Source: Streptococcus mitis (GTDB taxonomy: Bacteria; Bacillota; Bacilli; Lactobacillales; Streptococcaceae). Taken from it: a DNA stretch of 64,000 nt. The translations under genes were made by a program, and so were the position numbers. Position 1 is the first letter of the stretch. Each line of letters opens with the position of its first letter. The notes beneath the pieces were generated by a model. That model was given only the letters and a program-made list of their open reading frames with translations, was not told the DNA's origin and made no database searches. This document shows positions 1 through 8,614 of the stretch, piece after piece. The stretch is taken from assembly GCA_001560895.1 (NCBI GenBank), contig CP014326.1:818001-882000 (forward strand), read 5' to 3'.

Positions 1-877
1 AGAAATCACGCCAAGGAGAAAGAAAGATCACTGGATGAGATGGGGAGTGATGGGCTGTGCCGGTATTTTTTTCGCTCTTGAGGGTTATGTTTATTTGGAA
101 GCTCCAGTTGCCAATAAACCTTTAGTTATTTCTCATAGAGGTGTCTCCAATAGGAATGGTGTGCAGAATACAGTTCAATCTTTAGAAAAAACAGCGCAGT
201 TATCACCAGGCTTAGTTGAAATGGATGTCCAAGAAACCAAAGATGGCCAGTTTGTCATGATGCATGATGCTAATATTAAGAATTTGACAGGAGTCAATGC
301 CAATCCTCAAGATTTAACCTTAGATGAATTAACCAAACTCGATATTTCGGAAAATGGCTATCACACCAAGGTGTCTAGTTTTGATGATTATCTTAACAAA
401 GCCAATGAATTGCATCAAAAACTCCTCATTGAAATTAAAACCAGTCGAAAAGATAGTCCAGATATGATGAAACATTTTATGGACAAATATGGAGATGTTA
501 TTAAACGGAATAATCACCAAATGCAGTCCTTAGACTACCATGTTATTGACCAGGTGTTAGCCTATGACTCACAAATTCCAGTTTATTTCATCCTACCTTA
601 CAATAGTATTTTTCCAAGAACGAAAGCTACAGGTTACACCATGGAGTATTCTACCTTGGATGAAAATTTTGTCAACAAGCTTTGGAATACCGATCAGAAA
701 TTGTACGTGTGGACTATCAATAGTTCAGAGTCCTTTGATAAATCTGTTCATTTGGGAGCTGATGGCATGATAACAGATGACTTGGAAATGATTCAAGAAC
801 AAGTTACCATTGCCCAAGAAGACCCAGAGTATACGGATTTACTGTTCAAACAGGCCATGGAATTCTTTAATTTTTAG
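1..877 (+). CDS. Glycerophosphodiester phosphodiesterase, membrane type (C-terminal part)
   Basis: The frame is open to the window edge, so the gene begins upstream; the ATG at 35 is probably internal. The visible part is one membrane-proximal hydrophobic stretch followed by a GDPD catalytic domain, which hydrolyses glycerophosphodiesters to glycerol-3-phosphate plus an alcohol. Counting from the ATG at 35, the GDPD signature is complete: H34-R-G, the metal ligands E62 and D64 (VEMDVQ) and the second catalytic H77 (MMHD). The C-terminal half has the expected WTIN and GADGMITDD blocks. Mitis-group relatives have a multi-pass membrane domain ahead of this TIM barrel, which fits the hydrophobic start. 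The exact substrate (lipid or teichoic acid derived) cannot be told. Confidence 0.88.
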   Translation, partial: EITPRRKKDHWMRWGVMGCAGIFFALEGYVYLEAPVANKPLVISHRGVSNRNGVQNTVQSLEKTAQLSPGLVEMDVQETKDGQFVMMHDANIKNLTGVNANPQDLTLDELTKLDISENGYHTKVSSFDDYLNKANELHQKLLIEIKTSRKDSPDMMKHFMDKYGDVIKRNNHQMQSLDYHVIDQVLAYDSQIPVYFILPYNSIFPRTKATGYTMEYSTLDENFVNKLWNTDQKLYVWTINSSESFDKSVHLGADGMITDDLEMIQEQVTIAQEDPEYTDLLFKQAMEFFNF

Positions 878-958
878 TGATCATAATCACCCGTCTAACG
901 GGTGATTTGCGGGCTATCAGCTCAAAACCAGAGGCTGAGCAAAAACTCACCTTTAAGA

Positions 959-1005
959 CAGAAAAAAACGAGCAACGTATCAGTTGGATATGCTCGTTTT
1001 TTCTG
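959..1005 (+). terminator. Rho-independent terminator after the phosphodiesterase gene
   Basis: An A-rich left arm ending in cgagca (959-974) pairs with tgctcg plus a T-rich right arm (991-1005). The AT flanks make it potentially bidirectional. Confidence 0.8.
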
Positions 1006-1015
1006 TTCTAGTTTA

Positions 1016-1120
1016 TATAACAGATTGAATCTAGAGTGTACACCGTATATACTAAACATTTTTAGAAATTAATTAGAGTTTCTAAATCAATTTGTTTATA
1101 TCTTATTTCAATCTATTATA
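1016..1120. repeat. RUP-like miniature inverted-repeat element
   Basis: The 105-bp stretch begins tataacagattgaa and ends ttcaatctattata, a pair of inverted termini. Its reverse complement aligns along its whole length with a second copy at 19248-19355, sharing blocks such as atataaacaaat and atttctaaaaat. Length and termini match the pneumococcal RUP element, thought to be mobilised by an IS630-type transposase. Family name is from memory; the pairing of the two copies is visible directly. Confidence 0.65.
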
Positions 1121-1411
1121 ATTAAAAAACAACAAAATAGAAACTAATATCTATGAAGTGGTTGAGATAGACTATTTATGTTAGATGTAAAGGCCTTACT
1201 AACTTCTGCATGAAGAAGGATTTCGAATATAAGGTAAATGAAAAATGGATCTTGCCCCCCTTTGGAGCAGATGAGAGAGTATTGTTGGCGCGTGCAGAGT
1301 TTATATTAGAGATAAATAAGTCATCACAACATAGCTAGGTTTCAATTATATGAGTATGAATCTCATAAAATTGGTCAAGAATCTACCCTCTAAAACATCA
1401 ATTATATAAAA

Positions 1412-1460
1412 ACACAGTCTCTCTTTGGCTTGATTGTGGTCAAGGCTGAAGTCACTGTGT
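1412..1460 (-). terminator. Terminator of the DUF6556-like gene
   Basis: ACACAGT (1412-1418) pairs with ACTGTGT (1454-1460); read on the minus strand the stem is followed by TTTTTATA. An inner stem (ggcttga/tcaaggc) extends the structure. It lies 40 bp past the minus-strand gene ending at 1500. Confidence 0.65.
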
Positions 1461-1499
1461 AGTTTTATTTTTAAGTTAATTTTTTCTTAAATCATGTGC

Positions 1500-1925
1500 T
1501 TACTGAGGATTGCTTTTATTTTCTGAAGTTGGCGTCTTGCCCTGTTTTTCGTTTTCAGTAGCAGGTTTACTTGGAGCAGGAGTAGAGTCCTGAGTTGCTG
1601 TTTTATGCTCTTCTTTTTTCTCTTCCTTAACACTAGATTTTGGTGTTTCTTCTTGTTGTGTTTTTTCTTGAGTGGTGTTATTTTCCTTATTTGGACTAGT
1701 ATTTTCCTGAGGGGATTCTTTTTGAATTTCTTTGACAATTGTTGTCTGGCTTGTCGTAGGTTCTTTTTTAGTATTTTTGTTATTATCCAAGGCGTTCATA
1801 ATCGTGATACTCGCGGTAATCAAGCCAAGGATACTACCAATAGTAGCAACGGTTTTTTGGAAGACCGTAAAGCCTTTTTTGATGTGTTCTGTTTTTGGTT
1901 TTGAAGTTCTACGATAATTAGACAT
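1500..1925 (-). CDS. Small single-pass membrane protein with Lys/Glu/Thr/Pro-rich tail (DUF6556-like)
   Basis: The 141-residue protein has a short basic N-terminus, one membrane segment at about residues 25-47 (TVATIGSILGLITASITIM) and a long low-complexity hydrophilic tail rich in K, E, T, S, P and Q. The arrangement resembles the streptococcal DUF6556 family, whose function is unknown. The tail probably lies outside the membrane and could cross the wall, but has no sorting signal. The start is set by GGAGAG five bases upstream of the ATG. It is divergent from the desulfurase gene and has its own terminator. The family name is a memory match of moderate certainty. Confidence 0.7.
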   Translation of the reverse strand: MSNYRRTSKPKTEHIKKGFTVFQKTVATIGSILGLITASITIMNALDNNKNTKKEPTTSQTTIVKEIQKESPQENTSPNKENNTTQEKTQQEETPKSSVKEEKKEEHKTATQDSTPAPSKPATENEKQGKTPTSENKSNPQ

Positions 1926-2003
1926 ACATTCTCTCCTTTAATTAAAATTTATTATACCGCATTTCTTTAAAAAAATCTTAAAAAAAGAGGAATTGCCCTT
2001 TCT

Positions 2004-2032
2004 TGTCGCAGACTCTGTTTCATGATACAATA
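2004..2032 (+). promoter_or_regulatory. Sigma-A promoter with extended -10 for the desulfurase-thiI operon
   Basis: TTGTCG (2004-2009), 17-bp spacer, TACAAT (2027-2032) preceded by TGA, giving an extended -10. It lies 31 bp before the ATG at 2064. Confidence 0.75.
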
Positions 2033-2063
2033 GAAGGAGTGATTTTAGAAAGCGTGAGAAAAC

Positions 2064-3206
2064 ATGATTTACTTTGATAATTCGGCGACGACCAAGCCTT
2101 ATCCTGAAGCCCTTGAAACTTATATGCAGGTGGCTTCAAAAATTTTAGGAAATCCATCTAGTCTCCATCGTTTGGGAGACCAGGCAACACGAATCTTAAA
2201 TGCTTCCCGCCAACAGATTGCCGATTTGATTGGCAAGAAAAGTGACGAAATCTTCTTTACCTCTGGTGGAACAGAAGGAGATAACTGGGTTATCAAGGGT
2301 GTGGCCTTTGAAAAAGCCCAGTTTGGCAAGCACATCATTGTATCAGCCATTGAACATCCAGCAGTCAAAGAGTCAGCCCTCTGGTTGAAATCTCAAGATT
2401 TTGAGATAGATTTTGCTCCAGTTGATGAGAAAGGATTTGTGGATGTAGAAGCTCTAGCAGATTTGATACGACCTGATACGACCCTTGTTTCCATCATGGC
2501 AGTAAACAATGAAATCGGCTCTATCCAGCCTATTAAGGCTATTTCAGAACTTTTGGAAGACAAGCCAACTATTTCCTTCCATGTTGATGCGGTTCAAGCA
2601 CTTACCAAGATTCCAACTGAAAAATATTTGACAGAACGAGTGGATTTCGCGACCTTCTCGAGCCATAAGTTTCATGGTGTCCGTGGTGTTGGCTTTGTCT
2701 ATATTAAGTCTGGCAAGAAGATTACGCCTCTTTTAACAGGTGGTGGCCAAGAGCGTGATTATCGTTCGACAACTGAAAATGTGGCAGGGATTGCAGCGAC
2801 AGCTAAGGCCCTCCGTTTGTCTATGGAAAAGCTAGATATTTTTACAAGCAAAACTGAGCAGATGAAGGCAGTGATTCGCCAATCGCTTTTGGACTATCCG
2901 GATATATTTGTCTTCTCTGATGAGGAAGGCTTTACCCCTCATATCCTGACTTTTGGAATTAAGGGTGTTCGAGGTGAAGTCATCGTTCACGCCTTTGAAG
3001 ACTATGATATTTTCATTTCCACAACCTCTGCTTGTTCGTCCAAGGCTGGTAAACCTGCAGGTACCTTGATTGCTATGGGGGTGGACAAAGATAAGGCCCA
3101 ATCAGCTGTGCGTCTTAGCCTAGACCTTGAAAATGATATGAGTCAGGTAGAGCAGTTTTTGACCAAGTTAAAATTAATTTACAATCAAACTAGAAAAGTA
3201 AGATAG
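2064..3206 (+). CDS. iscS: Cysteine desulfurase (NifS/IscS class I), partner of ThiI
   Basis: A 380-residue PLP-dependent fold-type I enzyme that takes sulfur from cysteine and carries it as a persulfide. Key residues are visible: the PLP lysine K202 in SSHKFHG, H105-region SAIEHPA, and the persulfide cysteine C324 in the long SACSSKAG loop typical of class I enzymes. The next gene, eight bases downstream, is thiI, and this pairing in Firmicutes supplies sulfur for 4-thiouridine in tRNA and possibly thiazole. Iron-sulfur assembly is more likely served by the separate SufS at 15921. Residue positions were counted from the sequence; the division of labour is inferred from gene pairing. Confidence 0.92.
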   Translation: MIYFDNSATTKPYPEALETYMQVASKILGNPSSLHRLGDQATRILNASRQQIADLIGKKSDEIFFTSGGTEGDNWVIKGVAFEKAQFGKHIIVSAIEHPAVKESALWLKSQDFEIDFAPVDEKGFVDVEALADLIRPDTTLVSIMAVNNEIGSIQPIKAISELLEDKPTISFHVDAVQALTKIPTEKYLTERVDFATFSSHKFHGVRGVGFVYIKSGKKITPLLTGGGQERDYRSTTENVAGIAATAKALRLSMEKLDIFTSKTEQMKAVIRQSLLDYPDIFVFSDEEGFTPHILTFGIKGVRGEVIVHAFEDYDIFISTTSACSSKAGKPAGTLIAMGVDKDKAQSAVRLSLDLENDMSQVEQFLTKLKLIYNQTRKVR

Positions 3207-3214
3207 GAGCATTT

Positions 3215-4429
3215 ATGCAGTATTCAGAAATTATGATTCGTTACGGAGAATTGTCAACCAAGCACAAAAATCGTATGCGTTTCATCAATAAACTTCGCAA
3301 CAATATTTCAGACGTTTTGTCTATCTATCCCCAAGTAAAAGTAACAGCAGATCGTGATCGTGCCCATGCTTACCTCAATGGAGCTGATTACACAGCAGTA
3401 GCAGAATCGCTTAAGCAAGTCTTTGGAATTCAAAATTTTTCTCCCGTTTATAAAGTCGAAAAGTCTGTGGAAGTTCTTAAATCTGCTGTCCAAGAGATTA
3501 TGAAAGAAACTTACAAGGAAGGGATGACATTTAAAATCACTGGTAAGCGTAGCGACCACACCTTTGAACTTGATAGTCGTGAACTCAATCAAACTCTTGG
3601 TAGTGCTGTTTTCGAGGCTATTCCAAACGTACAAGCTCAGATGAAAAATCCTGATATCAATCTTCAGGTGGAGATTCGTGAGGAGGCTGCCTATATTTCC
3701 TATGAAACTTTTCGTGGAGCAGGAGGATTACCTGTGGGAAGTTCTGGTAAAGGCATGCTCATGTTGTCGGGAGGGATTGATTCACCTGTGGCAGGTTATC
3801 TAGCTCTTAAACGAGGGGTAGATATTGAAGCCGTTCACTTTGCCAGCCCACCTTACACTAGTCCAGGTGCTCTCAAGAAAGCCCAAGATTTAACTCGTAA
3901 ATTAACCAAGTTTGGGGGCAATATCCAGTTTATCGAAGTACCTTTCACAGAGATTCAAGAGGAAATCAAGGCTAAAGCTCCAGAAGCCTATCTTATGACC
4001 TTGACACGCCGTTTTATGATGCGGATTACTGATCGTATTCGTGAGGTGCGAAATGGTTTGGTTATCATCAATGGGGAAAGTCTTGGTCAAGTAGCTAGCC
4101 AGACCTTGGAAAGCATGCAGACTATCAACGCTGTGACCAGTACTCCAGTCATTCGTCCTGTGGTTACTATGGACAAATTGGAAATCATTGACATCGCTCA
4201 GGCAATCGATACCTTTGATATTTCTATCCAGCCTTTTGAAGACTGCTGTACGATTTTTGCACCTGACCGTCCTAAGACAAATCCTAAGATTAAAAATGCA
4301 GAGCAGTATGAAAAACGAATGGATGTTAAGGGCTTAGTTGAGCGAGCAGTAGCAGGGATTATGATCACTGAGATTACACCTCAAGCTGAAAAAGATGAAG
4401 TCGATGACTTAATTGACAATCTTCTCTAA
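3215..4429 (+). CDS. thiI: tRNA 4-thiouridine synthase ThiI
   Basis: The 404-residue protein has the full Firmicute ThiI layout: an N-terminal ferredoxin-like region and THUMP domain (about residues 1-165) that bind tRNA, then an adenylating PP-loop domain with SGGIDS at residues 185-190. A Cys-Cys pair ([10 protein letters not shown], about residue 345) supplies a redox-active cysteine. There is no C-terminal rhodanese domain, as usual for streptococci, so sulfur should come directly from the neighbouring desulfurase. The genes are eight bases apart and share a promoter. A terminator follows at 4518. Confidence 0.95.
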   Translation: MQYSEIMIRYGELSTKHKNRMRFINKLRNNISDVLSIYPQVKVTADRDRAHAYLNGADYTAVAESLKQVFGIQNFSPVYKVEKSVEVLKSAVQEIMKETYKEGMTFKITGKRSDHTFELDSRELNQTLGSAVFEAIPNVQAQMKNPDINLQVEIREEAAYISYETFRGAGGLPVGSSGKGMLMLSGGIDSPVAGYLALKRGVDIEAVHFASPPYTSPGALKKAQDLTRKLTKFGGNIQFIEVPFTEIQEEIKAKAPEAYLMTLTRRFMMRITDRIREVRNGLVIINGESLGQVASQTLESMQTINAVTSTPVIRPVVTMDKLEIIDIAQAIDTFDISIQPFEDCCTIFAPDRPKTNPKIKNAEQYEKRMDVKGLVERAVAGIMITEITPQAEKDEVDDLIDNLL

Positions 4430-4517
4430 TCAGAAAATCCAAAAGAATTTAGAAAATTAAATGAAAAAGTTAGTTTTTAATCTAAATAAACAATAAACAC
4501 TAGCTTAAAAATCATGA

Positions 4518-4576
4518 CCACACAGTGATTTCGTCTTGAATGATTATCAAGTTGAAAGAAACACTGTGTGGTTTTT
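4518..4576 (+). terminator. Terminator after thiI
   Basis: CCACACAGTG (4518-4527) pairs exactly with CACTGTGTGG (4562-4571), followed by TTTTT. The stem core and inner sequence resemble the hairpin at 1412-1460. Confidence 0.75.
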
Positions 4577-4812
4577 GAATAGTTTGTGCTTCAGAGATTA
4601 AATTCTCGGCTGATTTTTTGATATTTATAAAGATAAAACTCACCTCTGCTGAGACCTCTTACTGATCTTATATATGGATTCTATGTATGTCAAAACAAGT
4701 TCAGTTACTGAACAGATTGCACCAAACGATATAGGAGAATAATTTGAGTTTTTTATGTAATTTTTATATAGGATTCATTACGACAGATACCTTAGATTCT
4801 TTTTATTGAAGA

Positions 4813-4827
4813 AATTTTCTGAAAATT
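4813..4827. promoter_or_regulatory. CodY-binding box upstream of ilvE
   Basis: AATTTTCTGAAAATT is an exact match to the 15-base CodY consensus AATTTTCWGAAAATT. It ends 11 bp before the -35 hexamer of the ilvE promoter. CodY represses amino acid genes when branched-chain amino acids are abundant, and ilvE is a known streptococcal target. Confidence 0.85.
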
Positions 4828-4838
4828 ACAAAATATGC

Positions 4839-4866
4839 TTGCTATTTTAGAAAAATAGTGTAGAAT
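4839..4866 (+). promoter_or_regulatory. Promoter of ilvE
   Basis: TTGCTA (4839-4844), 16-bp spacer, TAGAAT (4861-4866), 34 bp before the ATG at 4901. Confidence 0.65.
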
Positions 4867-4900
4867 AAAAGAAATAGGTTTTTAGAATAAGGAGTGGAAT

Positions 4901-5923
4901 ATGACAGTAACGATTGATTGGGAAAATCTCGGTTTTTCCTATATGAAATTACCTTATCGCTATATTGCTCATTTTAAAAATGGACAATGGAATCAAGGAG
5001 AGCTTACAGAGGATGCAACTTTGCATATTTCAGAGTCTTCTCCAAGTCTCCACTATGGTCAACAAGCCTTTGAAGGATTGAAAGCTTATCGTACTAAGGA
5101 TGGTAGTATTCAACTTTTCCGTCCTGATGAAAATGCTAAACGCCTGCAGCGTACTTGTGACCGTCTTTTGATGCCACAAGTTCCGACAGACATGTTTGTA
5201 GAAGCTTGTAAGGCAGTTGTCCGCGCCAATGAAGAATACGTACCACCATATGGAACAGGTGGAACCCTTTATCTTCGTCCTCTTTTGATTGGTGTCGGAG
5301 ATATTATTGGGGTTAAACCAGCAGAAGAGTACATTTTCACCATCTTTGCTATGCCAGTTGGAAATTACTTTAAAGGCGGTTTGGTTCCAACCAACTTCTT
5401 GATTCAGGATGAATACGACCGTGCCGCTCCAAATGGTACAGGTGCGGCTAAGGTTGGTGGAAACTATGCTGCCAGTCTCTTGCCAGGGAAATTGGCTAAA
5501 TCGCGCCATTTCTCAGATGTTATCTATCTAGACCCTTCAACTCATACAAAGATTGAAGAAGTCGGTTCAGCTAACTTCTTTGGAATTACAGCTGACAATG
5601 AGTTTGTAACACCATTGAGTCCATCTATTTTGCCATCTATTACTAAGTATTCTTTGCTTTATTTGGCAGAACACCGCTTGGGCTTAACTCCTATTGAGGG
5701 GGATGTCCCAATTGATAACCTTGACCGTTTTGTAGAGGCAGGTGCCTGTGGTACAGCAGCGGTTATTTCTCCAATTGGAGGTATTCAACACGGTGATGAT
5801 TTCCATGTATTCTATAGTGAAACAGAAGTAGGTCCTGTGACTCGTAAACTCTACGATGAATTGACAGGAATTCAGTTTGGTGATATTGAAGCGCCAGAAG
5901 GATGGATTGTAAAAGTAGATTAA
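4901..5923 (+). CDS. ilvE: Branched-chain amino acid aminotransferase
   Basis: The 340-residue class IV PLP aminotransferase interconverts Leu, Ile and Val with their 2-oxo acids, using 2-oxoglutarate/glutamate. It carries the PLP lysine K184 (GAAKVGGNYA), the N-terminal HYGQQAFEGLKAY block, and the C-terminal EAGACGTAAVISPIG loop that binds the cofactor phosphate. The size is standard for the family. The ATG follows GGAGTGG at a good distance. A perfect CodY box overlies the promoter region, so expression should rise when branched-chain amino acids run short. The peptide-binding lipoprotein gene begins 22 bp downstream with no terminator between, so the two may be co-transcribed under the same control. 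Confidence 0.96.
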   Translation: MTVTIDWENLGFSYMKLPYRYIAHFKNGQWNQGELTEDATLHISESSPSLHYGQQAFEGLKAYRTKDGSIQLFRPDENAKRLQRTCDRLLMPQVPTDMFVEACKAVVRANEEYVPPYGTGGTLYLRPLLIGVGDIIGVKPAEEYIFTIFAMPVGNYFKGGLVPTNFLIQDEYDRAAPNGTGAAKVGGNYAASLLPGKLAKSRHFSDVIYLDPSTHTKIEEVGSANFFGITADNEFVTPLSPSILPSITKYSLLYLAEHRLGLTPIEGDVPIDNLDRFVEAGACGTAAVISPIGGIQHGDDFHVFYSETEVGPVTRKLYDELTGIQFGDIEAPEGWIVKVD

Positions 5924-5945
5924 AATTAACTAAAGGAGATTTTTT

Positions 5946-7913
5946 ATGAAATCTAAAAAGTGGCTCTTAACAGCAGGAGTGGTCCTGAGCACAACAGCTC
6001 TTTTAGTAGCTTGTGGAAAAGCTGATAAAGAAGCAGATGCACCGACAACATTTTCATATGTCTATGCAGTAGATCCAGCATCTTTGGACTATAGTATAGC
6101 GACTCGTACATCTACAACAGATGTCATCGGGAACGTGGTTGATGGCTTGATGGAAAACGACCAGTACGGAAATGTTATTCCTTCCTTGGCTGAGGATTGG
6201 TCTGTGTCAAAAGATGGTTTGACTTATACCTACAAACTTCGTAAAGGAGTTAAATGGTACACTTCTGAAGGTGAAGAATATGCAGAAGTAACAGCCCATG
6301 ACTTTGTAGCAGGATTGAAACACGTAGCTGACGGTAAGTCAGACGGTGTCTCTCTCATCCAAAATTCAATCAAGGGTTTGGATGCCTACATGACTGGTGA
6401 GACGAACGATTTCTCTACAGTTGGTGTCAAGGCCTTGGATGATTACACAGTCGAATATACCCTAAACAAACCAGAAAGTTTCTGGAACTCTAAAGTTACA
6501 ACAGCGACGATGTTGCCTGTAAATGAAGAGTTTTTGAAGGCATCAGGCAAAGATTATGGAGCAGTTACTCCAGCAGGGATTCTCTACAATGGTCCTTATA
6601 TCTTGAAGACTTTGACTTCTAAATCGTTGATTGAATACGAGAAAAATCCAAACTACTGGGATAAAGAAAAGGTAAAAATTGAGAAGATTAAATTGACCTA
6701 CTACGATGGTTCAGATCAGGAATCCTTGATTCGTAGCTTCTCTTCTGGTGCTTATACGACAGCCCGTCTCTTCCCAAGTAGCTCAAACTTTGCTTCAACT
6801 TTGGAACAATACGGAGATAAAATCACTTATAGCCCACAGGATTCAAGTAGCTATTACTTCACATTTAACGTAAATCGTCAGTCATACAATAAAACTGCGA
6901 AAACAAGTGAAGAACAAAAAACTTCTACAAAAGAAGCGATGCTTAATAAGGACTTCCGTCAGGCTATCAACTTTGCCTTTAACCGCCATTCTTATGCTGC
7001 CCAGTTAAATGGTGAAGATGGGGCGGACAAGATTATTCGTAACAGTCTTGTTCCTGACAACTTTGTGCAAGCAGGTGGTAAGAACTTTGGTCAAATCGCT
7101 CAAGCAGAGTTGGTGAACTACGGTGACCAATGGAAAGGTGTTGAGCTAGTTGACGGTAAGGACTCTATCTACAATCCTGACAAGGCTAAAGCAGCGTTCG
7201 AAAAAGCTAAGAAAGACTTGGAATCTAAAGGGGTAACTTTCCCAATTCACTTGGATGTCCCAGTTGAACAAACAGATACCATCGCCGTTCAACAAAGCAA
7301 CTCTTTCAAACAGTCAATCGAATCAACTCTTGGTGCTGAAAATGTTGTCATCGATGTTCTTCAAATGACAGATAATGAAAAGGAGACAATTACTTCACAA
7401 GCGCGTGTTCCTTCTCAAAAAGACTATGATTTGAACAGTACAGGATGGGCTCCAAGCTACCAAGACCCAGCATCTTATTTAACTATCATGGATCCTAAAT
7501 CAGGTTCTGCTATGAAACACCTTGGTATTACTAAAGGAAAAGATAAGGATGTTGTAGCTAAGATTGGTTTGGATCAGTATAAGAAATTATTAGATGATGC
7601 GGATTCAGAAACTACTAATCTTGAAGAACGCTATGAAAAATATGCCAAGGCTCAAGCTTGGTTGACAGATAGTTCATTATTGATGCCAACAGCCTCATCT
7701 GGTGGTTCTCCAGTTGTAAGTAATGTTGTGCCATTCTCAAAACCATACTCACAAGTTGGTATTAAGGGTGACCCATATATCTTTAAAGGTATGAAATTGC
7801 AGAAAGATATCGTTACAACCAAAGAATATGAAGAAGCACTGAAAAAATGGCAAAAAGAAAAATTGGAATCAAACGGTAAATACCAAAAAGAACTAGAAAA
7901 ACACATTAAATAA
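5946..7913 (+). CDS. Oligopeptide ABC transporter substrate-binding lipoprotein (AliB/AmiA family)
   Basis: The 655-residue protein has a lipoprotein signal peptide ending LLVAC, with acylated Cys at residue 23, and an SBP_bac_5 fold throughout. It closely resembles pneumococcal AliA, AliB and AmiA (shared blocks ENDQYGN, PSLAEDW, YYDGSDQES, YNPDKAKA). These orphan lipoproteins deliver peptides to the AmiCDEF permease encoded elsewhere; no permease gene is nearby. It is distinct enough from each named paralogue that I give no symbol. Its position directly behind CodY-boxed ilvE fits a joint role in nitrogen or peptide supply. It ends with a clear terminator. Confidence 0.9.
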   Translation: MKSKKWLLTAGVVLSTTALLVACGKADKEADAPTTFSYVYAVDPASLDYSIATRTSTTDVIGNVVDGLMENDQYGNVIPSLAEDWSVSKDGLTYTYKLRKGVKWYTSEGEEYAEVTAHDFVAGLKHVADGKSDGVSLIQNSIKGLDAYMTGETNDFSTVGVKALDDYTVEYTLNKPESFWNSKVTTATMLPVNEEFLKASGKDYGAVTPAGILYNGPYILKTLTSKSLIEYEKNPNYWDKEKVKIEKIKLTYYDGSDQESLIRSFSSGAYTTARLFPSSSNFASTLEQYGDKITYSPQDSSSYYFTFNVNRQSYNKTAKTSEEQKTSTKEAMLNKDFRQAINFAFNRHSYAAQLNGEDGADKIIRNSLVPDNFVQAGGKNFGQIAQAELVNYGDQWKGVELVDGKDSIYNPDKAKAAFEKAKKDLESKGVTFPIHLDVPVEQTDTIAVQQSNSFKQSIESTLGAENVVIDVLQMTDNEKETITSQARVPSQKDYDLNSTGWAPSYQDPASYLTIMDPKSGSAMKHLGITKGKDKDVVAKIGLDQYKKLLDDADSETTNLEERYEKYAKAQAWLTDSSLLMPTASSGGSPVVSNVVPFSKPYSQVGIKGDPYIFKGMKLQKDIVTTKEYEEALKKWQKEKLESNGKYQKELEKHIK

Positions 7914-7920
7914 AGTAGAA

Positions 7921-7960
7921 AACTCTATATCAGACTTGGAATGATATAGAGTTTTTTCTT
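7921..7960 (+). terminator. Terminator after the peptide-binding lipoprotein gene
   Basis: AACTCTATATCA (7921-7932) pairs perfectly with TGATATAGAGTT (7942-7953), followed by TTTTTCTT. Confidence 0.9.
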
Positions 7961-7987
7961 GCTAGTTTTAGGATTTTCTTGTAAAAT
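7959..7987 (+). promoter_or_regulatory. Promoter of the DUF2969 gene
   Basis: TTGCTA (7959-7964), 17-bp spacer, TAAAAT (7982-7987). The -35 overlaps the T tract of the preceding terminator. Confidence 0.6.
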
Positions 7988-8011
7988 AGAAAAAGTGAAG
8001 AGAGGTATGAA

Positions 8012-8242
8012 ATGAGTAAGAAAGATAAAAAAATCGAAATTCAAGTAGCAGATGCAAAAGTTAATGTTGGTAAAGATAGTTTTGAAGGTTATACATTGAC
8101 TATCGGTAAAAGAGTTATCGGAGAAATTGCCGAATTAGACGGACAATTTGCCATCATAAAGAATGGGAATGTCGATAGTTTTTATAAAAAATTGGAAAAA
8201 GCTGTGGAAATTTTGATTGAAAATTATAATTTAGCAAAATAA
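8012..8242 (+). CDS. DUF2969 family protein
   Basis: A 76-residue soluble, charged protein matching the streptococcal DUF2969 family, which has no known function. Hallmarks are the lysine-rich start (MSKKDKKIEI), the central GKRVIGEIAELDGQFA block and a helical C-terminus. It has no membrane segment, no cysteine and no recognisable catalytic motif. GAGAGG precedes the ATG. It has its own promoter just past a terminator and is followed by the tRNA promoter, so it is probably monocistronic, with possible read-through into the tRNAs since no terminator is visible between. Confidence 0.8.
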   Translation: MSKKDKKIEIQVADAKVNVGKDSFEGYTLTIGKRVIGEIAELDGQFAIIKNGNVDSFYKKLEKAVEILIENYNLAK

Positions 8243-8245
8243 GTC

Positions 8246-8274
8246 TTGTTTTTTTGAAATTTTCATGATATAAT
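8246..8274 (+). promoter_or_regulatory. Strong promoter of the tRNA-Tyr/tRNA-Gln pair
   Basis: TTGTTT (8246-8251), 17-bp spacer, consensus TATAAT (8269-8274) preceded by TGA (extended -10). It begins four bases past the DUF2969 stop codon and 18 bp ahead of tRNA-Tyr. Confidence 0.8.
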
Positions 8275-8291
8275 AGTCCATGTTGATTGTA

Positions 8292-8372
8292 GGAGAGATA
8301 GCGAAGAGGCTAAACGCGGCGGACTGTAAATCCGCTCCTTCGGGTTCGGGGGTTCGAATCCCTCTCTCTCCA
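8292..8372 (+). tRNA. tRNA-Tyr (anticodon GUA)
   Basis: An 81-nt class II tRNA. The acceptor GGAGAGA pairs with TCTCTCC, the anticodon loop is CTGTAAA with GTA, there is a long variable arm (ctccttcgggttcg region), and the T arm carries GGTTCGAATCC. CCA is not encoded; the sequence continues TTTC after the discriminator A. Confidence 0.95.
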
Positions 8373-8381
8373 TTTCATCAA

Positions 8382-8453
8382 TGGGGTATAGCCAAGCGGT
8401 AAGGCAAGGGACTTTGACTCCCTCATGCGTTGGTTCGAATCCAGCTACCCCAG
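8382..8453 (+). tRNA. tRNA-Gln (anticodon UUG)
   Basis: A 72-nt tRNA. The acceptor TGGGGTA pairs with TACCCCA, the anticodon loop is CTTTGAC with TTG, and the T arm carries GGTTCGAATCC. CCA is not encoded. It lies nine bases after tRNA-Tyr in the same transcript. Confidence 0.95.
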
Positions 8454-8529
8454 TTCTTAGGTAATGATCAAGATAAAAAGCAAAATATCTTAGGGTATTT
8501 TATTTTTATAATTGAAAGACGTGAACGAT

Positions 8530-8595
8530 ATGAACATGTCCTTGCGGGTGCTTAGGAAAAAAATTATAAGTATGTCAAGTTTAAGAAAAACTTGA
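8530..8595 (+). CDS. Possible 21-codon upstream ORF in the rpsA leader
   Basis: An ATG at 8530 opens a basic 21-residue reading frame (MNMSLRVLRKK and so on) that stops 19 bp before the rpsA start. Its last codons overlap a hairpin (tcaagttt / aaacttga, about 8575-8595). There is no good ribosome-binding site directly ahead, so translation is doubtful. It could be chance, or part of an autoregulatory S1 leader. Confidence 0.2.
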   Translation: MNMSLRVLRKKIISMSSLRKT

Positions 8596-8614
8596 TTGTT
8601 GGAGGATTTTTTAG

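Larger units (their letters stand above)
878..1499. other. Intergenic region of 622 bp: hairpin, terminator, RUP-like element, second terminator
   Basis: No gene is supported here. Just after the phosphodiesterase stop there is a perfect 9-bp hairpin (886-894 with 898-906) without a T run, then a strong terminator at 959-1005, a RUP-like element at 1016-1120, and a minus-strand terminator at 1412-1460 for the facing gene. Between 1121 and 1411 all frames are broken by stops; it may hold gene debris, but I recognise nothing in it. Confidence 0.6.
4430..4900. other. Intergenic region of 471 bp between thiI and ilvE
   Basis: It holds the thiI terminator (4518-4576), a perfect CodY box (4813-4827) and the ilvE promoter (4839-4866). 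The 4580-4810 stretch has stops in all frames and shows no gene, T-box or other riboswitch that I can recognise. Confidence 0.6.

Noticed and set aside
886..906. Perfect 9-bp hairpin as the main terminator of the phosphodiesterase gene
   Set aside because: There is no T tract after it; the structure at 959-1005 is the better terminator.
4580..4812. T-box or other riboswitch ahead of ilvE
   Set aside because: No T-box core sequence or antiterminator/terminator pair is visible; the CodY box explains regulation.
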